Shown: positions 45,044 to 53,441 of the stretch, one piece after another | Layout: each line of letters starts with the position of its first letter | How positions within the stretch are numbered: the stretch's first letter is position 1 | From: Hydromicrobium sp964517765 | GTDB lineage: Bacteria > Actinomycetota > Humimicrobiia > Humimicrobiales > Humimicrobiaceae | Direction: 5' to 3' | DNA length: 64,000 nt | Assembly (NCBI GenBank): GCA_964517765.1 | Contig: CAZFEN010000004.1 | Coordinates: 19,299 to 83,298 of the forward strand | Position numbers and translations under genes: made by a program | Notes under the pieces: generated by a model | Told to the model about the DNA's origin: nothing | The model's input: the letters and a program-made list of their open reading frames with translations, nothing else | Database searches by the model: none

Positions 45044-46265
45044 CTCTTACCTTCCTTTTAGTCTCTTTGTTTTTCCCGGCCTTTCCTTTATAAGATTTAT
45101 AGGTATCTATTATTTCACTATCAAAAAGAGCTCTCTTGCTGGATACCGTTTTATCCCTTATGATTTCCGCTAATTCTTCTGCTTCTTTCCTGCTTATTTT
45201 AATACCCAGTGTGCCCAGCTTGTAAGTTATAGTGTTGACTCCCGAATATTTTCCCAGTATTACTTTTCTTTCAAGCCCTACATCATTTTCATTGAATAGT
45301 TCGTATGTCTCAGGATTGGAAAGTATTCCCGAAGCTTTGCTTTCACTCTCATAAACGAACAAATTACTTCCAACAATCGGTTTCCACGTTGGAAGGATTC
45401 TACCCGATGCTCTTGCGACGTATTCGGACTGTGCTCTGAAAAGAGTGGTATTGAATCCAAGGTCCACTCCTTCGATGTATTTTAGCGCCATTATCAGTTC
45501 TTCAAATGCAGCATTCCCTGCCCTCTCACCCAACCCATTTATGGTCGTATTGACATAAATCGCTCCAGCTTTGATACCGGCTATCGCATTGGCAATGGCC
45601 ATTCCGAAATCATTGTGTGTGTGCATCTCTATGTCTATACCTATTATATCAATGATATTCTTTACCCTCATAAATGTCTCGAAAGGGTCCAGTATGCCCA
45701 GTGTATCGCAATACCGGAGTCTGTCTGCGCCGACGTCTCTGGCTGTCCTTGCAAACTGAAGAAGAAATTCCATATCCGATCTTGAAGCATCTTCTGCATT
45801 TACAGATACATAAAGATTAAAACTTTTTGCATAATCCACACTTGTCTTGACACTTTCCAGCACCCATTCCCTGCTTTTCCTGAGTTTTTGCTCAATATGT
45901 ATATCGGATGAAGATATTGAAATCGCTACTGCATCCACGCCGCATTCGACTGAAGCATCTATGTCAGATTTAACTGCCCTGTTCCAACCCAGTACACTGC
46001 AGTTAAGACCGAGCGATGCAATTTTATGGATTGCTTCCTTTTCGTCTCCGCCCATAGTCGGTATACCTGCCTCTATCTGGTGAACTCCTATTTTATCTAA
46101 CATTTTTGCTATATATATTTTTTCATCGTTGGCAAAAACTACTCCTGCGGTCTGTTCGCCGTCTCTTAAGGTAGTATCATCGATTTTTATGTTCTTTGGA
46201 TCGATTTCGGTTCCAGCTTTTTTTGAAAATTCAGTAAGTAAATCTATTTCTCTCACAAATATCAC
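45024..46265 (-). CDS. Homocitrate/Re-citrate synthase family protein, paralogue A with degenerate lid motif
   Basis: This family condenses acetyl-CoA with a 2-oxo acid. DDTTLRDGEQTAGVVF (Arg34, Asp35), EMHTHNDFG (His215, His217) and NGLGERAGN keep the complete metal and acyl-CoA site. The downstream lid motif that is normally HESGIHxDG reads YESESKASG (305-313), and GKHSG is GKYSG, so the lid histidines are lost. It is 413 residues. DGEQTAGVVF is typical of NifV/homocitrate-type enzymes; Re-citrate synthase belongs to the same family. It is first in the five-gene operon. Confidence 0.88.
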   Translation of the reverse strand: MIFVREIDLLTEFSKKAGTEIDPKNIKIDDTTLRDGEQTAGVVFANDEKIYIAKMLDKIGVHQIEAGIPTMGGDEKEAIHKIASLGLNCSVLGWNRAVKSDIDASVECGVDAVAISISSSDIHIEQKLRKSREWVLESVKTSVDYAKSFNLYVSVNAEDASRSDMEFLLQFARTARDVGADRLRYCDTLGILDPFETFMRVKNIIDIIGIDIEMHTHNDFGMAIANAIAGIKAGAIYVNTTINGLGERAGNAAFEELIMALKYIEGVDLGFNTTLFRAQSEYVARASGRILPTWKPIVGSNLFVYESESKASGILSNPETYELFNENDVGLERKVILGKYSGVNTITYKLGTLGIKISRKEAEELAEIIRDKTVSSKRALFDSEIIDTYKSYKGKAGKNKETKRKVRDGNNKK

Positions 46266-46396
46266 CTCTTAAACCAATAAATATTGGTAAAAATTGTAAA
46301 ATATAATAAATAATGATATATTATTAAAAATTTTGACGTAATTATATCATTTTTTTAAAAAATAGGAAATTTATATTAAAAAATTACGATATTTAA

Positions 46397-46431
46397 GAAA
46401 ATAACCAAAAATTCTTAATTTTAGTTATTTT
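46397..46431 (-). terminator. Probable terminator of the arsenic operon
   Basis: AAAATAAC (46398-46405) and GTTATTTT (46424-46431) pair perfectly. The stem continues inward with one mismatch to a 3-nt loop. It lies 68-102 nt after the acr3 stop and before the synthase operon. Confidence 0.6.
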
Positions 46432-46498
46432 TTCTCCTTCTTTTGATTTTAGTTTTAGAAATATCAATTCTTCCAGTGATCAAGAAAAAATATTAAAC

Positions 46499-47760
46499 TC
46501 AATTTTTAATATTCACTGGAAACCAGTGTCTGGTATTATTTGCTATTCTTACCAGAACCAGCATAACCGGGACCTCAACCAGCACACCTACTACAGTAGC
46601 AAGAGTAGCGCCCGAGCGCAGGCCAAAAAGAGAAATAGCCACAGCTACCGCAAGCTCAAAGAAATTACTTGCACCNNNNNNNNNNNNNNNNNNNNNNNNN
46701 NNNNNNNNNNNNNNNNNNNNNNNNNNNNNNNNNNNNNNNNNNNNNNNNNNNNNNNNNNNNNNNNNNNNNNNNNNNGGCCAAAAAGAGAAATAGCCACAGC
46801 TACCGCAAGCTCAAAGAAATTACTTGCACCGATCATAGCAGCCGGAGCAGCTATGCAATATGGAAGTTTCCACGCCCTTGACCATAAGTAAGCAATTATA
46901 AAGATAAGAAAAGTCTGTATAACAAGGGGTACGGCTATCAGTATGATATGGACAGGGTTGTTGAGTATTATATTACCCTGAAAGGAAAATATTATTACCA
47001 GTGTCAGCAGGAGACCGGTAATGGTTATTTTATTAAACTTCTTTAAAAATACTTTTTCAAAATAATCTATTCCCTTCCTTTTAATAATAAGTATCCTTGT
47101 AACATAGCCTCCTGCAAAAGGAATAACCACGAATAGACCAACAGACAGAAACAGAGTACCGTATGGAACAAAAACATTGCTTATCCCTAAAAGAAGAGCA
47201 ACAATCGGAGTAAAAGCAAAAAGGATTATCAAATCATTCACCGCTACCTGCACCAGTGTGTAAGCCGCATCCCCTTTACACAAATAACTCCATACAAATA
47301 CCATTGCTGTGCAGGGTGCGGCGCCCAAAAGAACTGCACCGGCAAGATATTCGGTAGAAAGAGCTTCAGGTATAAATTTTGCAAATACGATTTTGAAGAA
47401 AAAGAAGGCAATAGCATACATTGTAAAAGGTTTTATCAACCAGTTAGTTATTGTTGTTACTGCGATTCCTTTCGGCTTTTTGGTTGCATTTACAATACTG
47501 GCAAAATCAATCTTAAGCATCATGGGATAAATCATAAGCCAGATGAGCACTGCTACCGGTATGGATACATGAGCATATTCAAACCTGCTCAAAAAAGTTG
47601 GAAATGCAGGGAGAAATTTACCTATTGTTACTCCAACTGCAATACATAAAATCACCCATATCGATAGGAACTTTTCAAAAAACCTCAGCCCTTTTGGTTC
47701 TATCGATTTTCTTTTCTCTTTTGCTGCATTACCGGCATTTCTCATAACAATTTCTTTCAC
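46499..47760 (-). CDS. acr3: Arsenite efflux permease Acr3 (interrupted by an assembly gap)
   Basis: Acr3 exports arsenite with about ten membrane helices. The N-terminal half has VAVLIWLMIYPMMLKIDF and the conserved GAAPCTAMVFVWSYLCKGD with the essential Cys. GASNFFELAVAVAISLFG precedes the 100-N gap. Beyond it the minus strand encodes LRSGATLATVVGVLVEVPVM, continuing to a TGA at 46501-46499. If the gap and one copy of the 55-bp duplicate are removed (155 bases), the gene is one intact frame of 369 codons including the stop. It is last in the ars cluster. Confidence 0.93.
46621..46830. other. 100-N gap flanked by a perfect 55-bp duplication (scaffolding artefact)
   Basis: Bases 46621-46675 and 46776-46830 are identical over all 55 positions and border the N run 46676-46775. 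Two contig ends that overlap by 55 bases were evidently joined with a default spacer. The collapsed sequence restores the acr3 frame. Confidence 0.95.
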
Positions 47761-47775
47761 ATTTATGAATCTGGT

Positions 47776-48006
47776 TTATGTTATGATCCTTTCTATTTCT
47801 TCGACCGAAGGGATCCTGCCAGAGAATTTAACATCTCCGTCTACTGCCAGAGCCGGAGTTGCAGTTACTCCGAAATCTATTATCTGATTTATATCGGTGA
47901 TTTTTTCGATAACTGCTTCAATATTTAAATTTTTAACCGCTTCCCTGGCATTGGTCTCGACCTGTTTGCACCTGGGACAGCCTGACCCCAAAATTTGAAT
48001 CTTCAT
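47776..48006 (-). CDS. Small thioredoxin-like redox protein with CPRC motif
   Basis: The protein is a minimal thioredoxin fold of 76 residues: MKIQILGSGCPRCKQVE with Cys10 and Cys13, then the cis-Pro segment TATPALAVDG. I start it at the ATG at 48006 because AAGGA lies 11 nt upstream; an ATG six codons earlier has no ribosome binding site. Such proteins often accompany ArsP-type permeases and arsenic genes, and could reduce arsenate or organoarsenicals or a metal-site disulfide. Confidence 0.9.
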   Translation of the reverse strand: MKIQILGSGCPRCKQVETNAREAVKNLNIEAVIEKITDINQIIDFGVTATPALAVDGDVKFSGRIPSVEEIERIIT

Positions 48007-48059
48007 AAAACCAGTTCCTTCCATTTATATTTTTTTGTAAATAAGATCAATTTAAACTT

Positions 48060-49106
48060 TTAAGTAAAAAAATATCCAAAAGCAATTCCGGTAAAAGTGG
48101 CCATGATTACGACCAGAGCCACGTAAGTTAAAGTCTTTTTTGCTCCCATAATTCTTCCAAGTACGATCATATTCGGAAGAGACAGCGCCGGACCTGCCAG
48201 GAGAAGAGTAAGTGCAGGACCTCTGCCCATTCCCAGTTCCATAAATGCTTTGAGTATCGGCACTTCGGTCAATGTAGAAAAGTACATAAGTGCCCCAAAA
48301 ATAGATGCGGTAAAGTTCGACCTTATGCTGTTACCGCCAACCCATGCCTCTACTATACTTTGAGGTAAAAAATATTTAATAATTCCTGCAATAAAAACCC
48401 CGGCAAGTAGTATTGGAAATATCTGCCAGGCAAGTTTTCCGGTTTCTTTCATCCAGTCTTTAAGCTCTGGTTTTTTATAGCCGATAATTATAACTGCTAT
48501 AAGAATAACAACGGCCGCCCCGGCATATATCCACATTTTGGCTGCTCCAAATACCAGTATGGCGAGAAGAGACAGAAAGAATATCACACTTATATATAGA
48601 GGTTTTTGACGCGTACCCTGCTCATATGCCTTAAATAGATTTTCATTTCCTTCAAGTTTTGATCTTTCTTCCTTCATCCAGATAAGAGACATGATGAGAC
48701 CTATGACAACTGAAAAGACAATTGCCCCTATTGCTCTGGCTATCCCCAGATCATAACCCAGGAGTCTTGCCGTATAAACTATGGCAAGTATATTTATGGC
48801 CGGTCCTGAATAAAGAAATGCAATGGCAGGTCCGAGACCCGCTCCCCTTTTTCTGATACCGGCAAACAGAGGAAGAATGGTGCAGGAACACACTGCCAGA
48901 ATTGCTCCGGATACCGAAGCAACACTATAAGACAGCCATTTATTTGCCTTAGGACCAAAGTATTTAAGAATTGCTCCTTTTGAAACAAAGACTGCAATGG
49001 CACCGGCAATAAAAAAAGCCGGCACAAGACAGGCAAGTACATGAGCCGAGAGATATTCAAGAAGTGCATACCAGCCGCTTTTTAATGCCTCTACGAAAAT
49101 TTCCAT
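48060..49106 (-). CDS. Permease of the ArsP/DUF318 (YraQ-like) family
   Basis: About eight hydrophobic segments are visible. The family signature AVCSCTILPLFAGIRKRG (near residues 71-88) holds a Cys pair. GPAINILAIVYTARLLG follows, and the second half repeats the pattern with LTEVPILKAFMELGMGRGPA. It is 348 residues. ArsP members export methylated or aromatic arsenicals; others of this family are uncharacterised. Position between arsR and acr3 supports an arsenic role. Confidence 0.88.
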   Translation of the reverse strand: MEIFVEALKSGWYALLEYLSAHVLACLVPAFFIAGAIAVFVSKGAILKYFGPKANKWLSYSVASVSGAILAVCSCTILPLFAGIRKRGAGLGPAIAFLYSGPAINILAIVYTARLLGYDLGIARAIGAIVFSVVIGLIMSLIWMKEERSKLEGNENLFKAYEQGTRQKPLYISVIFFLSLLAILVFGAAKMWIYAGAAVVILIAVIIIGYKKPELKDWMKETGKLAWQIFPILLAGVFIAGIIKYFLPQSIVEAWVGGNSIRSNFTASIFGALMYFSTLTEVPILKAFMELGMGRGPALTLLLAGPALSLPNMIVLGRIMGAKKTLTYVALVVIMATFTGIAFGYFFT

Positions 49107-49167
49107 TTAATCCTTCACTTCCATAAGAAAATTCAATATAGTTTTTTAAATATAGAATTGAAACACT

Positions 49168-49521
49168 TTATACCGCACATAATTTTTTACGGTCAACCTT
49201 ATTCACTCTGTTATGATCTTTTTTAACTTCATTATCTGTTTCTATTATTGAGAAGACGCTGTCAATTATCTGTTTTATCTCAATGTCGATATTAGAATTC
49301 GGACTGTAATTGACCCATTTCCCATCTTTATTAAAGGTAACCAGTCCATTATTTTCTAAAACTTTTAAATGACTTGATATGGTAGGCTGGGAAAGTCCAA
49401 TGATTTCTCTGATTTCACAAACACATAAATCATTCTTTTCTCTTAATAAATAAAGTATCCTGATCCTTTTTTCATCTGCCAGTGCTTTTAAAACTCTTGT
49501 TATTTTTTTTAAAGTATTCAT
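49168..49521 (-). CDS. arsR: ArsR-family arsenic-responsive repressor
   Basis: The winged-helix regulator has ALADEKRIRILYLLREKNDL followed by CVCEIREIIGLSQPTISSHL. Cys33 and Cys35 in the DLCVCE motif match the As(III) site of classical ArsR, and Cys115 in the tail (KKLCAV) could be a third ligand. I start it at the ATG at 49521, which has GGAGG 6 nt upstream; that sequence overlaps an earlier in-frame ATG at 49533. It is 117 residues. It is first in the arsR-permease-thioredoxin-acr3 operon. Confidence 0.93.
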   Translation of the reverse strand: MNTLKKITRVLKALADEKRIRILYLLREKNDLCVCEIREIIGLSQPTISSHLKVLENNGLVTFNKDGKWVNYSPNSNIDIEIKQIIDSVFSIIETDNEVKKDHNRVNKVDRKKLCAV

Positions 49522-49545
49522 TTTAACCTCCATATATTAAAATAA

Positions 49546-49573
49546 ATTATAATTACATATTTAAATATGTCAA
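49546..49573 (-). promoter_or_regulatory. ars promoter with operator in the spacer
   Basis: On the minus strand TTGACA (49568-49573) and TATAAT (49546-49551) are perfect hexamers 16 nt apart. The perfect 16-bp palindrome ACATATTTAAATATGT (49555-49570) fills the spacer and touches the -35 element, a convincing ArsR operator. Confidence 0.8.
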
Positions 49574-49706
49574 TATGTTTGAATAAATATTATTTATTTT
49601 TCGAAAAGAAATCTTTAACGAATTCAAAAAAATACCTTCGTTTTTAAGAAAAACGGTAAAGACTGGCATATGAATCTAAAATGTCTTAAATTTCTTGTAA
49701 GAAGAT

Positions 49707-51017
49707 TTAATTAAGGGCAGAATCCTGTTTTCCATTATTTAATTTTCCCAGTTTCAGGAATAATAACATTATCGAAGCAGCAATAGAGATCAATGCTCCG
49801 GTTAGAAATGCAGCTCTGAAACTGTAAACTTTCCAGATAAATCCAAATATTATGGATGCAGGAAGAGTAGTAATACCCAGTGAAAGATTATAAAATCCAT
49901 AAGCTGTGCCCAGATTCCCTCCTGGAACGATGTCTGCTACAAGAGCTCTTTCCACTCCCTCGGTCAACCCGAAATACAATCCGTATACAATAAATAAAAT
50001 GTAAATAAGATAATGTTTATCAAAATATGCAAAACCCAGATAGGTGAGGAAATAAACAAACCAGCCTGATAAAATCATTATTTTTCTTCCGATCTTATCA
50101 GACAGATGTCCCCCTAAAACACAAAAGACGGCTTTGGATATATGAAGAATTGCCCAGAGAAGCGGGATAGCCGCAATCTGATATCCCGCTTCTGATGCTC
50201 TTAGCAGCAGGAAAGCATCGGTTGAATTTCCAAGTGTAAATATTACAAGAATTACAAGATAAAGGTTGAATCTCTTACCCAGTTTCTTAAAATCAGAAAA
50301 TCTTAAAATTCCTTTTTTACCCTCTGCCCTATTATTCACAACGTTGTATTTTTTCGGTGATATTACTCCGTTCTTTATAAAATTATCCCTCCCATATGTG
50401 CTTCGCACTCCAAATATCATAAGCAATACTGCTATAATCCCCGGTACCGCTGATATTAAAAAAATAGTTTTTATTTCAACAGTAAAAAAATAAAGGAGAA
50501 GACTGGCAGTCATAGAGCCCAGCACTGCGCCAATATGATCCATGCTCCTCTGGAATCCGAAAGCAAAACCTCTTCGGTTTACCGGTGAGAAATCGGCTAT
50601 CATAGCATCCCTGGGAGACGTTCTTATGCCTTTACCCACCCTATCCGAAAATCTTAAGAAAAGAAGCACTCCCCATGATTTTGCCAGCCCGATTAAAGGT
50701 CTTAACAAATTTGATAAGGCATAACCCCCGACTGCAAAAGGTTTTCTTTTTTTTATTTTATCGGAGAAGTAACCGGTAAATAATTTGAGGATACTGTTGG
50801 TGCTTTCGGCAATACCTTCCAGTATACCCAGAAATGCCGGTCCCAACCCCAGAACAGATCTTACAAATGACGGTATCAGAGGATATATCATTTCAGAAGA
50901 CCAGTCATTGAACAGGCTGACTGCTCCCAGCATATAAACGCTTTTTAAATCATTGTTTTTTTGAGTATTATTTTTTTTGGAACTGAACCGTTTAAACATT
51001 CTTTTAAGTTTTTTCAT
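49707..51017 (-). CDS. Major facilitator superfamily transporter
   Basis: Twelve hydrophobic segments can be followed over 436 residues. MFS loop signatures are GYFSDKIKKRKPFAVGGY between helices 2 and 3 and GGHLSDKIGRK in the second half. FSDRVGKGIRTSPRDAMIAD is typical of a subgroup often found near metal- or arsenic-resistance genes. It lies upstream of arsR in the same direction but is outside the ars promoter. Its substrate is unknown. Confidence 0.88.
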   Translation of the reverse strand: MKKLKRMFKRFSSKKNNTQKNNDLKSVYMLGAVSLFNDWSSEMIYPLIPSFVRSVLGLGPAFLGILEGIAESTNSILKLFTGYFSDKIKKRKPFAVGGYALSNLLRPLIGLAKSWGVLLFLRFSDRVGKGIRTSPRDAMIADFSPVNRRGFAFGFQRSMDHIGAVLGSMTASLLLYFFTVEIKTIFLISAVPGIIAVLLMIFGVRSTYGRDNFIKNGVISPKKYNVVNNRAEGKKGILRFSDFKKLGKRFNLYLVILVIFTLGNSTDAFLLLRASEAGYQIAAIPLLWAILHISKAVFCVLGGHLSDKIGRKIMILSGWFVYFLTYLGFAYFDKHYLIYILFIVYGLYFGLTEGVERALVADIVPGGNLGTAYGFYNLSLGITTLPASIIFGFIWKVYSFRAAFLTGALISIAASIMLLFLKLGKLNNGKQDSALN

Positions 51018-51114
51018 TAAGATGATTGCACTAAAATAAAATTATATTTGGATTGTGAAGTCTTAAATTAGTTCAGCTATAAATTCTTCGTGATAAAAAC
51101 ACTGATCCAATTAT

Positions 51115-51155
51115 ATAGGTTCTAAAATCGATTTCAAACCGATTTTAGAACCTAT
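51115..51155. terminator. Perfect 16-bp inverted repeat, probable terminator
   Basis: ATAGGTTCTAAAATCG (51115-51130) pairs perfectly with 51140-51155 around a 9-nt loop. It lies 31 nt after the stop of the small membrane protein gene on the minus strand. A strong T-run is missing, so a role other than termination is possible. Confidence 0.55.
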
Positions 51156-51185
51156 TAATCTTATTATTACAGATATGAAAGCTAT

Positions 51186-51413
51186 CTATTCCTTCTTGCG
51201 AAACTCAAAGATCAGAAGTATCAGACTCACTACAAAAATTACTCCTAGTATCGCAGCGGCAATATAAATGTTACTACCTATCGAACTTATAACTATATCT
51301 AATATATCGGACCATTGGAAAAGATCCACAAACTTATTCACAACAGCCGTAATGGAGGCCAGGAGTATTATAAGTAATATTATTATCATTACTACTCGAT
51401 TAAACTTATTCAT
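51186..51413 (-). CDS. Small two-helix membrane protein, AmaP-like
   Basis: The 75-residue protein has two hydrophobic segments (about residues 7-26 and 47-69) and a basic end (FEFRKKE). The arrangement of a short cytoplasmic N-terminus and two closely spaced helices recalls the N-terminal part of AmaP, the membrane anchor of Asp23, but the rest of that family is absent. It has a strong GGAGG ribosome binding site. I cannot assign a function with confidence. Confidence 0.6.
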   Translation of the reverse strand: MNKFNRVVMIIILLIILLASITAVVNKFVDLFQWSDILDIVISSIGSNIYIAAAILGVIFVVSLILLIFEFRKKE

Positions 51414-51527
51414 ATTTCACCTCCCCTCCTGTTATTCTGTTTGAGTTATCAGGAATTCTAAAATCTTTTGAGAATTGTAATTATTTTTTAATTGAATATA
51501 AATATATACTATTTAGATGCTTGCTTA

Positions 51528-52061
51528 TCATACTCCGAAATTTAAATATTTTTTAGCCAGAGGATGGTTAATTCTTCCCCAAAGAACTGCTCCGATAATG
51601 GTACCGATTGGAAAATAAAACATGGTTATAATTAGCAAAACTCTGGTATAGATAACAGAAAATGGTTTTCTTTGAATAATTCCTACCAGAGGAATTATAT
51701 AAACTGCCATCCATATACCAAAAACAAGTACCATTATTGGTAAGTACTGAAGAGAGTTAAAAAAAGCTGCATTAAATCCTTCCACTGCATTTGATGTAAA
51801 AGTTATAGGTACAAAAACTACTAAATAAAGACCAATAAGCACAATTGCAAACCAATAATATACTTTTATTCCACCTAACTGCTTTCTCCCCTCCTCTAGC
51901 TCCTGTTCATGAGTCATTGTTGTAGCTTCAGTAACTACTTTTAATTCTTTTATTTGTACTCCACAATGCGGACATACAACTGCATCTTTTTTTATAGGCT
52001 TTGCACAACTAGGACAGTATATCTCATCCGCTTTTTTTTCTTGAATTATTTGATCATTCAT
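51528..52061 (-). CDS. Membrane protein with N-terminal double zinc ribbon
   Basis: Residues 16-35 contain two CxxC pairs (YCPSCAKPIKKDAVVCPHCG), a zinc ribbon of the DZANK type. After a charged segment there are four hydrophobic stretches between about residues 70 and 165. It is 177 residues. Zinc-ribbon membrane proteins of this kind are common and mostly uncharacterised. A strong AAGGAGGA ribosome binding site precedes the ATG. Confidence 0.72.
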   Translation of the reverse strand: MNDQIIQEKKADEIYCPSCAKPIKKDAVVCPHCGVQIKELKVVTEATTMTHEQELEEGRKQLGGIKVYYWFAIVLIGLYLVVFVPITFTSNAVEGFNAAFFNSLQYLPIMVLVFGIWMAVYIIPLVGIIQRKPFSVIYTRVLLIITMFYFPIGTIIGAVLWGRINHPLAKKYLNFGV

Positions 52062-52372
52062 TTTGGCTCTTCCTCCTTAATTTTAATAAATATATTATTA
52101 TTTTTCGAAAATTTTATTAAACTTCTTTCTTGGAATATTATGATTTAATTATTTTCTATAAATAATACAAAAAAAGCAAATTTTTTAAAAAAATACTGTA
52201 AATTTTATTCTCTAAATGCTCTAATCCTTTATCTTTTCATGATTTATACATATAGCTTTTTAATGTAAAAAATATATAATTGTTTTATGAACATTTATAC
52301 ATTACAGTTATAGAAAAACAGTGCAAATTAGGTTAACAGCCAGATCAGAAAAATACCCTGAAAAAAGAAAAA
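52062..52372. other. Intergenic region between divergent genes
   Basis: This 311-nt AT-rich stretch separates the zinc-ribbon gene from the first bactofilin gene. I see no gene or clear promoter hexamer pair in it. Confidence 0.6.
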
Positions 52373-52807
52373 ATGTTTTTTACGAAAACTAATAAAGACA
52401 AAAACAATAATAATCACAATATTATTTCATCCGGGACAAATATAGAGGGGAGAATTTATTCTCCACGTCCTCTTCAAATAGAAGGTACCGTAACAGGAGA
52501 GATAATATCGAAAAAGGAACTTATAATCGGAAGAGAAGGAAAAGTAAAAGCAAATATCAAAACTAAAAATACGGTAGTAGAAGGAAGTTTTGCAGGTAAT
52601 ATAATCTCGTTGGGAGATGTCAGGATTACTCCTACCGGAAAATTAATCGGAAATATCATTCATAGAGACTCATCCCTTATTACAAACGACGGAGGAATGC
52701 TTAAAGGCAGAAACATTATTGTTGATAATAGGAAAATATTTAAGATAAGAGTCAACGAGAAACTCTCCAATATTAAAATAACACCCAGGAAAATATCAGA
52801 ATATTAA
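52373..52807 (+). CDS. Bactofilin family protein
   Basis: Bactofilins are beta-helical proteins that polymerise without nucleotide. Residues about 20-115 show the repeated pattern of short strands: GTNIEGRIYS, QIEGTVTGEIIS, LIIGREGKVKANI, VVEGSFAGNII. The flanking ends are charged and presumably disordered. It is 144 residues. A second bactofilin gene lies convergently downstream and a ParA gene follows that, so this is a small cytoskeletal cluster. Confidence 0.9.
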   Translation: MFFTKTNKDKNNNNHNIISSGTNIEGRIYSPRPLQIEGTVTGEIISKKELIIGREGKVKANIKTKNTVVEGSFAGNIISLGDVRITPTGKLIGNIIHRDSSLITNDGGMLKGRNIIVDNRKIFKIRVNEKLSNIKITPRKISEY

Positions 52808-52834
52808 CAATCCAAATCTTAACAGTATTTAAAA

Positions 52835-52854
52835 TATAAATACCCGTATTTATA
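52835..52854. terminator. Inverted repeat between convergent bactofilin genes
   Basis: TATAAATAC and GTATTTATA form a perfect 9-bp inverted repeat with 2 nt between. It sits midway between the two convergent stop codons, so it could stop transcription from both sides. The stem is AT-rich and weak. Confidence 0.4.
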
Positions 52855-52891
52855 TATAATTATATTAAAACAAAAATTTTTTAACTCTTAT

Positions 52892-53401
52892 TTACAACCT
52901 CAAGCTATCGTCTATATCCCCCAGCTGGAACTCCTCCATTTTCTCTTCTTTTGCTTTTTTTCCGGTTTTAAGACTATCTTTTATTTCTTCTTTTTCTTTT
53001 ATTTTGGATTTCTTTCCGCTTTTCTCATCTGCCGTTATTCTGGTAACCTTACCGCTGAAAATTCCTCCTTCATTTATTATAAGTGAATCGGTTTTTATAT
53101 TACCATCCACTATTCCTGTCTCTGTGATTTCAACCTTACCTGTGCCTTTTAGATTTCCCTCAAATCTTCCGATTATTCTGGCATCAATGGTTGAAACATC
53201 CGCACTGACGACTCCTTCCCTCTGGATAATCATCTGACCATCAACATTCAGTTCGCCTACTACTTCACATGCTATCTCTATGGATTGAGAAACATCCAAT
53301 TTCCCTTCCACTTTTGCTTTATTTCCGATAATTGTCAGCAACGTTCTTGATTCTTTACTGGAAATATCCCGTTCATCCGAACTTCTGCCTGAAAAAACCA
53401 T
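52892..53401 (-). CDS. Bactofilin family protein, second paralogue
   Basis: The bactofilin core spans about residues 22-125: TIIGNKAKVEGKLDV, GELNVDGQMIIQREG, GRFEGNLKGTGKVEI and GGIFSGKVTRI. The C-terminal 40 residues are strongly charged (KKSKIKEKEEIKDSLKTGKK). It is 169 residues. It is transcribed after the ParA gene, 40 nt downstream, so the two are probably one operon. Confidence 0.9.
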   Translation of the reverse strand: MVFSGRSSDERDISSKESRTLLTIIGNKAKVEGKLDVSQSIEIACEVVGELNVDGQMIIQREGVVSADVSTIDARIIGRFEGNLKGTGKVEITETGIVDGNIKTDSLIINEGGIFSGKVTRITADEKSGKKSKIKEKEEIKDSLKTGKKAKEEKMEEFQLGDIDDSLRL

Positions 53402-53441
53402 ATTTACCTCCTCGCGCTATAATAAATAATTTTTATAATGA

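Noticed and set aside
43883..46265. Nitrogen fixation inferred from NifV-like synthases
   Set aside because: No nif structural or cofactor gene is nearby, and the operon context (aconitase, IDH) indicates 2-oxo acid synthesis.
46645..46676. C-terminus VQVISLSLR read through the acr3 gap
   Set aside because: It is a false frame caused by the 55-bp duplicated contig end; the true C-terminus is encoded at 46499-46620.
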